Assembly: GCA_937873555.1 (NCBI GenBank)
Contig: CALMWN010000224.1
Location: 1-6,630 of the forward strand
Direction: 5' to 3'
DNA from: an uncultured Clostridia bacterium
GTDB taxonomy: Bacteria > Bacillota > Clostridia > Acetivibrionales > CALMWN01
Length of the DNA stretch: 6,630 nucleotides
Shown: positions 1-6,326 of the stretch, in pieces
Layout: each line of letters opens with the position of its first letter
Position numbering within the stretch: position 1 is the first letter of the stretch
The notes under the pieces: model-generated
The model's input: only the letters and a program-made list of their open reading frames with translations
Databases searched by the model: none
What the model was told of the DNA's origin: nothing
Position numbers and translations under genes: made by a program

Positions 1-1208
1 GGTAAAAGCCAAACATCTGCCCTTTTTCTTGACATTATTACTTGCTTAAGTATTGCTTGCATTTTCTCCTTGATTTGTGGATTGTTTATGAAAAACTCCT
101 TGTCTCCAGTACTTGAATAATACAGTCCTGCCATTATGACAGGAGAAAGAGCATTGCTCAAAGAGTGTTCAATTCCTCCCTTAAACTTGTTTCCTCTGGG
201 ACGAATGCTATAATCAAGGAACCACATTATTCCCTCTTTAAAAAACTCAGGCTCCAGTAAAAACAGCGGGAGGAAAGAATAATACATATCTTTCATCCAA
301 ATCTCCACAGTAGCTGGAAAGGTACCCCAGTTTGATCCTGCGATTTTCCCGTTCCCATCCATCCCTATACTTTCTATACACTGATGTACTGCCCTTTGGA
401 AAAACTCCTCCGTAAATCTATCCTTAGGCATTGAGAGCCTGCCTGTCATGCTCTTAAAATATGACCATGTAGAATTTAACCAGTAAAGAGATCCTTTCTC
501 ATCAATTTGTTCTACAACAGTTTCTCCAGGCGCTGATAATACAGCAGGAACCCAAATATACTGACCGGGCGCAAGGGTAAAAGGTATTTCCAGGCTCTTT
601 TCCGCATAATCAGCAGCACATATAAAAATGTCCCGATTAGTACGCCGCTCTTCTCTAGAACCATTTACCGCAGGTAGGATAACACTTCCGTCTAAATCAG
701 AGTTGGTAATATTCTCAAGATATAATCCATATATTATCCCCCTCAGTCTAAGCTTTCCATCAGTGGAAATCGGTGCATAAGTTAACAGGCTTATATTTAC
801 TTTTTCACCGTCTGTCATTCGGGTTAATGGAAATATGTTATCCAGCAGGGTTGTTTTTAAAGACCAATCAACCATTGAAAGATCATACACTGTTTTACCA
901 ATTCTAACTGAATATGAATAAGGACCAGTATTTGAAAAGTCCTTTTGCATCCAAACACCTGGTATGCAGTCCACCCTGTAGCCGCTTCTATATACAGTAA
1001 GGTGTTTTATAGCCCCATTCAGGCTGATATTAGCTAACACCTTGTTATTTGCAATATCAAAAGTCAAGTTTTCATCAAATACATTTTTATTGAAAAAACT
1101 TGCAGGATCTCCGGTTTCAACAGAACCATCAAAGCACTCAACCCAGAAATTTAAGCTTGTCTCCTGAAATAATGCCTCTTTTATAGTGTTAAAACTAATA
1201 GTTCCCAT
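1..1208 (-). CDS. Cytoplasmic glycoside hydrolase-like protein, (alpha/alpha)6 type, 3' end outside window
   Basis: Translating the minus strand from the ATG at 1208-1206 gives 402 uninterrupted codons that run off the left edge, so the C-terminus is missing. The start is well supported: GGAGGTG lies at 1219-1213, four bases before ATG. There is no signal peptide, so the product should be cytoplasmic. Residues about 1-255 are beta-rich with phrases such as SLLTYAPIS (140-148) and YLENITNSDLDG (163-174), which recall the N-terminal beta-sandwich of GH116/GH94/GH65-like enzymes. From about residue 265 it becomes helical; TVEIWMKDMYYSFLPLFLLE (300-319) resembles the W-x-(R/K)-D helix of (alpha/alpha)6 glycosidases, with E302 or D307 as possible catalytic acids. 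Family and substrate cannot be assigned by eye. It is transcribed divergently from the AraC-type regulator and near a sugar importer, which fits hydrolysis or phosphorolysis of an imported oligosaccharide. The open frame is certain; the enzymatic class is moderate. Confidence 0.72.
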   Translation of the reverse strand, partial: MGTISFNTIKEALFQETSLNFWVECFDGSVETGDPASFFNKNVFDENLTFDIANNKVLANISLNGAIKHLTVYRSGYRVDCIPGVWMQKDFSNTGPYSYSVRIGKTVYDLSMVDWSLKTTLLDNIFPLTRMTDGEKVNISLLTYAPISTDGKLRLRGIIYGLYLENITNSDLDGSVILPAVNGSREERRTNRDIFICAADYAEKSLEIPFTLAPGQYIWVPAVLSAPGETVVEQIDEKGSLYWLNSTWSYFKSMTGRLSMPKDRFTEEFFQRAVHQCIESIGMDGNGKIAGSNWGTFPATVEIWMKDMYYSFLPLFLLEPEFFKEGIMWFLDYSIRPRGNKFKGGIEHSLSNALSPVIMAGLYYSSTGDKEFFINNPQIKEKMQAILKQVIMSRKRADVWLL

Positions 1209-1311
1209 TTCGCACCTCCAGAGTATTTGAATTATGTAAACATATTACCCTCTATTGAGAAAGCTCCAGTGCAAGTTAGTGAGGTTTGATTACACATATT
1301 AAGACAAAAAT

Positions 1312-1340
1312 ATTCTATCATTAAGGAAAATTAATGCTAA
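1312..1340 (-). promoter_or_regulatory. Candidate sigma-A promoter for the glycosidase-like gene
   Basis: On the minus strand TTAGCA (1340-1335, 4/6 to TTGACA) is followed after exactly 17 bases by TAGAAT (1317-1312, 5/6 to TATAAT). It would give a leader of roughly 100 nt before the ATG at 1208. The region is AT-rich, so chance matches are easy, and no second line of evidence was found. Confidence 0.3.
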
Positions 1341-1405
1341 TAGAGTTTATTGCTTTAAATTTATGTTATCTTGTTATTTGATTTTATTGAAATAATATAT
1401 ACATA

Positions 1406-1434
1406 TTGCCTTTCTTTGAAATCGTGTGTATCAT
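1406..1434 (+). promoter_or_regulatory. Candidate sigma-A promoter for the AraC-family regulator
   Basis: TTGCCT (1406-1411, 4/6) and TATCAT (1429-1434, 5/6) are separated by 17 bases, giving a leader of about 50 nt before the ATG at 1492. An overlapping alternative pairs TTGAAA (starting 1416) with TATTAT at a poor 15-base spacing. The -10 overlaps the near-palindrome at 1428-1447, which would suit autoregulation. Confidence 0.4.
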
Positions 1435-1447
1435 AATATTATGTAAC
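1428..1447. repeat. Near-palindrome overlapping the regulator's -10 region
   Basis: The core CATAATATTATG (1432-1443) is a perfect 12-bp palindrome. The flanks GT (1428-1429) and AC (1446-1447) also pair, leaving two mismatched positions on each side, so 16 of 20 positions are symmetric. It overlaps the candidate -10 of the regulator gene and lies in the shared divergent control region. The AT-only composition of most of the core makes coincidence plausible. Confidence 0.35.
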
Positions 1448-1491
1448 TCTTCAACCTAAATCTACAAAAACAGGAGAAAGGTGGAAAAGCT

Positions 1492-2409
1492 ATGGAAAAC
1501 GAGTATCAATCTATGTCAATAAGCAGTTCCCAAATTACTAGAACTTACAATAATAAACTTAAAGACATTCTTCAAGCAGAAGTAGCTTTTATTGGTAATA
1601 TTGAGACAACTCCAGACTGGAAGATGAAGCCCCATACTCATGAATATTGTGAAATTGTTTATATAAAAGGCGGCAGCGGAAAAGTATATATTGGGCAAGA
1701 CGAGTACGATGCAACCCCAGGAGATTTATTTGTTTACAATCGTGGAGTAGTCCACTTTGAGCATTCTTCAGTTGACAACCCACTGTATTTTAAGGTCATA
1801 GTCATAGATAATTTGTTCCTTGATGGAGAGTTTAATTCTATAAAGGTTGCTGGGCATTCCATACAAAAAGTCGAACTTAAGGAAAAGGAGCAGGATTTTG
1901 AGCAAACTTTTGATAAGCTTTTAAGTGAAATTTCTGAAAATTCATTTGGTTCATATTTAAAGATCAAATCTCTGCTGCTTGAAATAATAACTTTTTTACT
2001 GAGGGAAATTTATCATATTGTTATTAAAATGCCAAAAATTAGGCCTGATATAAAAGATCAATTTGTAAAAGATATGGTAAGATATATACAGGATAACTTC
2101 CATAAGAGCATTTCCCTTACCGATATTGCAAACCATACCTATAGGAGTATTTACTATAGTTCCCATGTATTCAAGGAAGCAATGGGGGACTCACCAATGA
2201 ACTCTATCATTAAACTAAGGATAGAAAAAGCTAAAACCCTCCTTATGGATTTTTCTCTTTCAGTGGGTGAAATAGCAAGTCAGATCGGCTATGATGATGT
2301 CCATTATTTTAGTAATATTTTTAAAAAGATTGTCGGTATATCACCTACGAATTATAGAAAGCAGTTAGAGTCAAATAGTTTGGTTCCAATTGATAATAGC
2401 ATTTTGTAG
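1492..2409 (+). CDS. AraC-family transcriptional regulator with N-terminal cupin sensor domain
   Basis: This 305-residue protein has the usual AraC-family length and architecture. The N-terminal cupin (about 25-110) shows HTHEYCE (48-54), a turn with GGSGKVYIG (60-68), PGD (76-78) and H88, the signature of the AraC ligand-binding domain. Residues 115-185 form the helical linker/dimerization part. The C-terminal DNA-binding domain (about 190-290) has two helix-turn-helix units: LTDIANHTYRSIYYSSHVFK (209-228) and VGEIASQIGYDDVHYFSNIF (258-277), followed by the family signature GISPTNYRK (282-290). The start is supported by AAAGGTGG at 1477-1484, seven bases before ATG; the next ATG (codon 8) has no comparable site. 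Between a glycosidase-like gene and a sugar importer, it is most likely the local sugar-responsive regulator, usually an activator in this family. The effector is unknown. HTH1 is slightly unusual in having TYRSIYYS where many relatives have a shorter L-S-x-x-Y-L-S segment. Confidence 0.93.
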   Translation: MENEYQSMSISSSQITRTYNNKLKDILQAEVAFIGNIETTPDWKMKPHTHEYCEIVYIKGGSGKVYIGQDEYDATPGDLFVYNRGVVHFEHSSVDNPLYFKVIVIDNLFLDGEFNSIKVAGHSIQKVELKEKEQDFEQTFDKLLSEISENSFGSYLKIKSLLLEIITFLLREIYHIVIKMPKIRPDIKDQFVKDMVRYIQDNFHKSISLTDIANHTYRSIYYSSHVFKEAMGDSPMNSIIKLRIEKAKTLLMDFSLSVGEIASQIGYDDVHYFSNIFKKIVGISPTNYRKQLESNSLVPIDNSIL

Positions 2410-2412
2410 ATA

Positions 2413-2447
2413 TTGTATGCCCGGGCCTAATTAGTCCGGGCATACAA
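2413..2447. terminator. Hairpin between convergent genes, possible bidirectional terminator
   Basis: TTGTATGCCCGG (2413-2424) is exactly complementary to CCGGGCATACAA (2436-2447). The stem can extend by one G-U and one C-G pair, leaving a 7-base loop (2427-2433). It lies 3 nt after the regulator's stop and 12 nt beyond the stop of the solute-binding-protein gene on the other strand, where a shared terminator is expected. Neither side has an immediate T-run; the plus strand becomes T-rich only from about 2457. It may therefore be a weak terminator or a 3'-end stabilising stem-loop. Confidence 0.6.
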
Positions 2448-2459
2448 ATAACAGCTTGA

Positions 2460-4088
2460 TTATTTATTTTTATTATACCACTTTTTGGCTGCATCTACAG
2501 CTTTAGGCAAGCCTGCAGCTTCTAACTTCTTAAGGTACTCGTTCCAAAGCTTTTCAAAATCAGCATCCGATGCGGTGATCATTTTTGCTTCATATTCCAT
2601 TTTGATAGAAGTCATATTTCCTTTAATCTCATCATACTCAGTAATAATAGCCGGAACCGGATCATGGTAAGTAAGGAGTGAACCTTTTTTCCTCATATCA
2701 TAATATGGGTTTGTTTTCAAATCTTCTTCTGTTACGAAAGTTGTAACATTTTTCAAGGCATCCTCTACTTTCGGATATTTGTCAAATGGTATTATTCCAT
2801 TGATTGTGGATGTCATACCCCACCACATTGGTGAACCGGTGGGTCCTTCAGCCTTTGCAGGATCCCAGTCCTTATCTTGTTCTGCCTGGCTGCGCCCGTA
2901 GAATACTCCGTCTTTATACGACTTATAGTGTATGCCCTCTATTCCTACACACACAAGCTTGCGTCCTTCTTCGCTATTAAGGTACTCAAGGAACTCCAGG
3001 GATTTTTGAGGATTCTTATTAGCCTTAGGTAAAACATTTACCATCCAGTTCCATTTGGAATCCATTGCATTAGCTCCATTTGTCCCATTGTCATGGGGGA
3101 GTGGGCTCAGCAGTTCAATTTGAGCATCTGGAACATTCTTTTTCAGCGCATTAAAAGTGTTAACAATCATAGGTGAATTTGCTATGCCGGATTTTCCTGC
3201 AGAGAACTGGTTTAATACAAAATTCTTATCCTTAATTGTAATAAAATCTTTGTTTATAAGATTTTCTTGGTATGCTTTTTGAATAAACTTAAGTCCCTTT
3301 TTGTACTTAGAACTTGCAAAATTATATACTATATCCCCATCAACCAGGTCAAAATTGACTCCTGAGTAAAACATGAACATATTTAACAGAGACTGCAGCT
3401 GGTTGTTGGGCTGTGCGACATAAATACCAATAGTATCATCTTTACCGTTTTTATCAGGGTCATTATTCTTGAAGCGTTTCAGTACTTCATACATGTCTTC
3501 TGGTGTCTTAGGCATTTCCAGGCCTACATTCTTCAACCAGTCAATACGGATTATATGATTCCAGTCTCCGGGCTGGATAGGCATGGGAATACCATATACC
3601 TTACCGTCTATATTTAATTTCTTAAAGTAAGATTCTGCATAAGCTAATTTCTTTTCTACTGGATATTTATCAGTCTTAAGCAAATCGTCAAGTTGGAGAA
3701 CTAATTTGTCCTGGGCAAGCTGTAGGTAATTAACACCGTTTGGATCAATAGACATGATATCACATTCTTCACCGGAGGACAACATAGTCATTACCTTAGT
3801 GCTTACCTGGTCCCATGGTGCTGTGATAAACTCAAGGTCTGTATTGGTCCTCTTTTGCAGTTCAAGGAGCGTCCTATCTTTCTTTGGATCCTGTTCCACA
3901 GCTACACGGAAAAATTTAATCTTGGTGGGCTTTGCATCCGCCGCATTTTTAGTGGCTTCTGCATTTTTTGTTCCACTACTAGTGTTGCTATTATTAGTTG
4001 CAGCATTGTTGCTGCATGCAGCTAATGTAAAAACAAGGGCTACTGCCGTCGAAGTGGCAGCAAACGATTTCCAAAAGTCTTTTCTCAT
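2460..4088 (-). CDS. Lipoprotein sugar-binding protein of an Lpl/YtcQ-type ABC importer
   Basis: This 542-residue extracellular solute-binding protein (family 1, LplA/YtcQ-like) captures a carbohydrate outside the membrane and delivers it to the paired permeases. The N-terminus is a lipoprotein signal peptide: MRKDFWK, a hydrophobic stretch, then the lipobox LAAC with C25 as the lipidated residue. A Ser/Thr/Asn/Ala-rich tether (26-55) precedes the folded domain, which begins near KIKFFRVAVE. Family-typical elements include PWDQVSTKVMTMLSSGEECD (91-110), DGKVYGIP (161-168), a calcium-loop-like DPDKNGKDD (210-218) and GSPMWWGMTS (418-427), whose aromatics are typical of sugar contacts. Length is normal for the family (about 500-560). 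The ATG is preceded by AAAGGAG at 4104-4098, nine bases away. It is the third transporter gene, separated from the upstream permease by 241 nt containing a divergent tiny ORF and an inverted repeat. The ligand is unknown; annotations such as aldouronate transport are common for this family but unproven here. Confidence 0.93.
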   Translation of the reverse strand: MRKDFWKSFAATSTAVALVFTLAACSNNAATNNSNTSSGTKNAEATKNAADAKPTKIKFFRVAVEQDPKKDRTLLELQKRTNTDLEFITAPWDQVSTKVMTMLSSGEECDIMSIDPNGVNYLQLAQDKLVLQLDDLLKTDKYPVEKKLAYAESYFKKLNIDGKVYGIPMPIQPGDWNHIIRIDWLKNVGLEMPKTPEDMYEVLKRFKNNDPDKNGKDDTIGIYVAQPNNQLQSLLNMFMFYSGVNFDLVDGDIVYNFASSKYKKGLKFIQKAYQENLINKDFITIKDKNFVLNQFSAGKSGIANSPMIVNTFNALKKNVPDAQIELLSPLPHDNGTNGANAMDSKWNWMVNVLPKANKNPQKSLEFLEYLNSEEGRKLVCVGIEGIHYKSYKDGVFYGRSQAEQDKDWDPAKAEGPTGSPMWWGMTSTINGIIPFDKYPKVEDALKNVTTFVTEEDLKTNPYYDMRKKGSLLTYHDPVPAIITEYDEIKGNMTSIKMEYEAKMITASDADFEKLWNEYLKKLEAAGLPKAVDAAKKWYNKNK

Positions 4089-4127
4089 ACATTTTGACTC
4101 CTTTCAAAATAGACTAATTAGTTGTTT

Positions 4128-4164
4128 TTAAAATGCTGTAACCATAGAAATTACTGCATTTTAA
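4128..4164. repeat. Inverted repeat (14-bp arms) upstream of the solute-binding-protein gene
   Basis: TTAAAATGCTGTAA (4128-4141) and TTACTGCATTTTAA (4151-4164) are complementary at 13 of 14 positions, the exception being 4137/4155. The centre is 9 bases (4142-4150). The repeat starts 40 bp upstream of the binding-protein ATG and lies between it and the divergent small ORF at 4252. It could be an operator acting on two divergent promoters, or a leader stem-loop in the transporter mRNA. A direct repeat AGTTGTT (4120-4126 and 4164-4170, 44 bp apart) and a palindrome ACTAATTAGT (4113-4122) lie in the same stretch. No T-run follows on either strand, so a terminator is unlikely. Confidence 0.55.
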
Positions 4165-4251
4165 GTTGTTATACTAATTGCCTTTTTCCCCTAATTATTG
4201 TAAAGTATGATTTTAGAATCCAATATTCCCAAACTTAAAGGAGAAAGACAA

Positions 4252-4329
4252 ATGGTAAAACTTATCACCAAAATTCATTTTTTGATACCTTCCGTATTTA
4301 TATTTATAAGCCTAGCTTGCACCAAATAA
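4252..4329 (+). CDS. Candidate 25-residue micro-lipoprotein (signal peptide plus lipobox only)
   Basis: This short ORF has an excellent ribosome binding site, AAAGGAG at 4237-4243, eight bases before ATG. The peptide has a basic start (MVKLITKIH, 1-9), a hydrophobic core FLIPSVFIFI (10-19), and then SLAC with C23, fitting the PROSITE lipobox pattern. Only Thr-Lys follow before TAA, so signal peptidase II processing would leave a lipidated Cys-Thr-Lys and a free hydrophobic signal peptide. It is convergent with the second permease, their stop codons directly abutting (4327-4329 and 4332-4330), and divergent from the binding-protein gene 163 nt away. A weak promoter could be TTGCCT (4178-4183) with TAAAGT (4201-4206), spacer 17. 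Lipoprotein-signal-derived pheromones of enterococci and very short lipopeptides such as entericidins are known analogues in form only. A chance ORF remains possible; no homolog is recognised. Confidence 0.45.
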   Translation: MVKLITKIHFLIPSVFIFISLACTK

Positions 4330-5199
4330 TTATTCTTTCACAGAACCAAGCATTATCCCTGTAACAAAGTATTTCTGCAGAAATGGGTAAACTACAAGTA
4401 TAGGAATGATACCGAGAATTACACATGCCATCTTGAATATTTCACCTGTCAGCGTGGAATCTCCGCCAACGCTGGAGTCATTAGCAATATTATTAATAAC
4501 CATTTCACGAAGTAAAACCTGCAAAGGATATAGTTTTCTGCTCGAAATATATAATAAAGCATTAAAATAATCATTATAGTACTGTACGCCATAAAAAAGG
4601 CTTATTGCGGCTATCATTGGCATTGAAACCGGGAATACTATTTTTATCAGAATGCCAAAATCATTGTATCCATCAATTTTGGCTGACTCTTCAAGGCTAG
4701 GCGGAATTGTGGTCATAAAAGTCTTTATTATTAAAAGATAATATGTACTTACTGCCAGCGGTAAAACAAGTGAAAGCAAATTATTTTTAAGTCCTAACTT
4801 CACGACTAACAAATAGTTCGGTATGAGTCCACCATTAAAAAACATTGTAAATATTATAAGCGTCAAAAAAATATTTCTGCCCCTTAAACGCTTCTTGGAA
4901 AGTGCATAAGCGCAAGGTATCGAAAGTAAGAGAGAAAATATTGTACCCGCTACAGTAACTATGGCACTAATTCCAAGTGAATGCGTAATTCCACCCGCTA
5001 ATATAGCCCTTGAGTATTCTGCCAGAGAAAATGCTTTCGGCCAAAAATGAAGCTTGTCACTGATATAGGACTGACCAGTGCTGACGGATATTACAAAAAT
5101 GTACCAAACAGGAAAGATTGCCAATAAACCAGATATAGATAGTATAGTATAATTAATTACATCTAGTGCGTCAAACTTAGGCTTTCTTCTTGTTCTCAC
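4330..5199 (-). CDS. Sugar ABC transporter permease, LplC/YtcP type (GTG start)
   Basis: This inner-membrane permease pairs with the LplB-type subunit encoded upstream to form the sugar translocation channel. From the GTG at 5199-5197 it has 289 residues, close to the roughly 290 usual for YtcP/LplC. About six membrane segments are visible (near 17-40, 75-101, 109-132, 141-161, 188-205 and 256-276). The cytoplasmic EAA loop that docks the ATPase is EESAKIDGYNDF followed by FPVSMPMI (from residue 170 to about 196). FNGGLIPNYLL (121-131) and the C-terminal GIMLGSVKE are characteristic of this subfamily. The frame is also open to a TTG at 5226, but GTG has the strong purine-rich AGGAG/AGAGGG site at suitable distance, while TTG has only AGAGG two bases away. 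The gap to the upstream permease is 32 nt, so both are surely co-transcribed. No terminator is visible after its stop, so readthrough to the binding-protein gene is likely. Confidence 0.92.
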   Translation of the reverse strand: MRTRRKPKFDALDVINYTILSISGLLAIFPVWYIFVISVSTGQSYISDKLHFWPKAFSLAEYSRAILAGGITHSLGISAIVTVAGTIFSLLLSIPCAYALSKKRLRGRNIFLTLIIFTMFFNGGLIPNYLLVVKLGLKNNLLSLVLPLAVSTYYLLIIKTFMTTIPPSLEESAKIDGYNDFGILIKIVFPVSMPMIAAISLFYGVQYYNDYFNALLYISSRKLYPLQVLLREMVINNIANDSSVGGDSTLTGEIFKMACVILGIIPILVVYPFLQKYFVTGIMLGSVKE

Positions 5200-5205
5200 T
5201 AAAAA

Positions 5206-5217
5206 CCCTCTCCTCTC
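5206..5217 (-). promoter_or_regulatory. Ribosome binding site that decides the GTG start of the second permease
   Basis: On the minus strand GAGAGGAGAGGG (5217-5206) precedes the GTG at 5199. AGGAG is 10 bases and AGAGGG 6 bases from it. The same bases would be coding if the TTG at 5226 were used, which argues for GTG. Confidence 0.7.
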
Positions 5218-5231
5218 GAATATCAATACCT

Positions 5232-6197
5232 CTAAAATATGGTGCTTTCTCCTATACTCTTGGCAAACAGCTCAGCTGACAGAAGAAGTATTACTGAAAT
5301 GATGCTCTTAAAGAAACCAGCAGCAGCAGCCACGGCGAAATTGTTACTCCCTCCTGTGAAAGCTATACGGTATATATATGTATCAATAATATCACCTGTC
5401 TCATATACAATAGGGTTATACATATTGAAAACCTGGTCAAAACCAATACTTACAATATTACCTATCCAAAGTATTAGCACAACCAGTATTGTATTTCTTA
5501 TGGACGGTAATGTAATATATATAATTTTCTGAATACGGGTTGCACCATCAAGATCAGCCGATTCATACAACGATGGACTTATACCTATAATTGCTGCTAT
5601 AAATATTACAGAGTTAAACCCTACATCTTTCCACAAGTCCGTGAATACTACAATACCTCTAAACTGACCTGGGTCAACAAGGGATAGATGCGGTAAACCC
5701 AATTGAGCGAATAGATAGTTAATACCCTCTTCAGGATTTAGTAGTGTAATAGCGAATGTGGCGACAATAACCCATGAAAGGAATCTGGGAATATAAACTA
5801 TTGTCTGCACAACGGTCTTGAATTTCTTGGTTTTGACTTCATTTAGCATTATAGCAAGCATAATCGCACCAGGTAAACAAACTATTATTCGATAGAAACT
5901 TATGATCAAGGTATTCCAGAAAGATCTCCAAAAATACGAATCTGCAAAAAGAGTTTTAAAGTTTTCCAATCCTATCCACTGTCCAGCTCCAAACATCCCC
6001 ATACTGAGGCGATATTTCTGAAAAGCTATTGCAATTCCTCCCATGGGTATATACTTAAAGATAATAAACCATATTACAGTTGGAATAACCATAATATATA
6101 GGTAAATATCTCGGCGAACATCTTTTATTAGAGTATGCTTTTTTGAAGTGGCTGTTTTGACATGCAGCTGTTGATTTAGGGGTGCGTTATTTGCCAT
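5232..6197 (-). CDS. Sugar ABC transporter permease, LplB type
   Basis: This 321-residue integral membrane protein is the first transporter gene and the partner of the LplC-type permease. A hydrophilic N-terminus (1-30) is followed by about six membrane segments (near 33-53, 95-118, 130-151, 183-206, 236-255 and 287-311). The EAA loop that contacts the ATPase is ESADLDGATRIQKIIYITLP (212-231). Diagnostic LplB-family elements are YIPMGGIAIAFQKYR (49-63), YIPRFLSWVIVA (135-146), FDQVFNMYNP (253-262) and ETGDIIDTYIYR (266-277). Length is normal for the family, although the extreme N-terminus is variable. The start has a strong site, GGGAGGA at 6211-6205, seven bases before ATG. No ATPase gene is in the operon; importers of this type in Firmicutes commonly share an MsmX-like ATPase encoded elsewhere. 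Upstream lies a 433-nt region with several operator-like repeats. Confidence 0.93.
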   Translation of the reverse strand: MANNAPLNQQLHVKTATSKKHTLIKDVRRDIYLYIMVIPTVIWFIIFKYIPMGGIAIAFQKYRLSMGMFGAGQWIGLENFKTLFADSYFWRSFWNTLIISFYRIIVCLPGAIMLAIMLNEVKTKKFKTVVQTIVYIPRFLSWVIVATFAITLLNPEEGINYLFAQLGLPHLSLVDPGQFRGIVVFTDLWKDVGFNSVIFIAAIIGISPSLYESADLDGATRIQKIIYITLPSIRNTILVVLILWIGNIVSIGFDQVFNMYNPIVYETGDIIDTYIYRIAFTGGSNNFAVAAAAGFFKSIISVILLLSAELFAKSIGESTIF

Positions 6198-6326
6198 TTA
6201 GCAATCCTCCCTTTAATTATTAGAATAATTTTAATTTAAAAAATAAGCTTATAAATTTTTAAAATACTATCTTTTACACTAGATTGTAGAATATGTACTC
6301 TGCTAACTAAAGATTAATTATGGTAC

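Noticed and set aside
1416..1434. Possible CcpA catabolite-repression site (TGAAATCG) between the regulator's -35 and -10
   Set aside because: Only the left half of the cre consensus is present; the right half (TGTGTATCA) lacks the expected symmetric TTNCA, so the match is too weak to annotate.
1516..1967. Minus-strand open frames inside the AraC-type gene
   Set aside because: They overlap each other and the cupin-coding region of a well-supported gene and show no start signals or recognisable domains.
2485..2670. 61-codon plus-strand open frame at the 3' end of the binding-protein gene
   Set aside because: It is antisense to conserved C-terminal coding sequence with no ribosome binding site.
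3754..4131. 125-codon plus-strand open frame antisense to the binding-protein gene
   Set aside because: It mirrors the signal peptide and N-terminal region of a clear coding gene, has low-complexity Leu/Val/Ser content, and has no convincing ribosome binding site.
4128..4164. Intrinsic terminator between the second permease and the binding-protein gene
   Set aside because: The stem is AT-rich with a mismatch, and no T-run follows on either strand; it is kept as an inverted repeat only.
5239..5532. 97-codon plus-strand open frame antisense to the LplB-type permease
   Set aside because: It is fully inside a well-supported membrane-protein gene; its composition is what the complement of hydrophobic codons yields.
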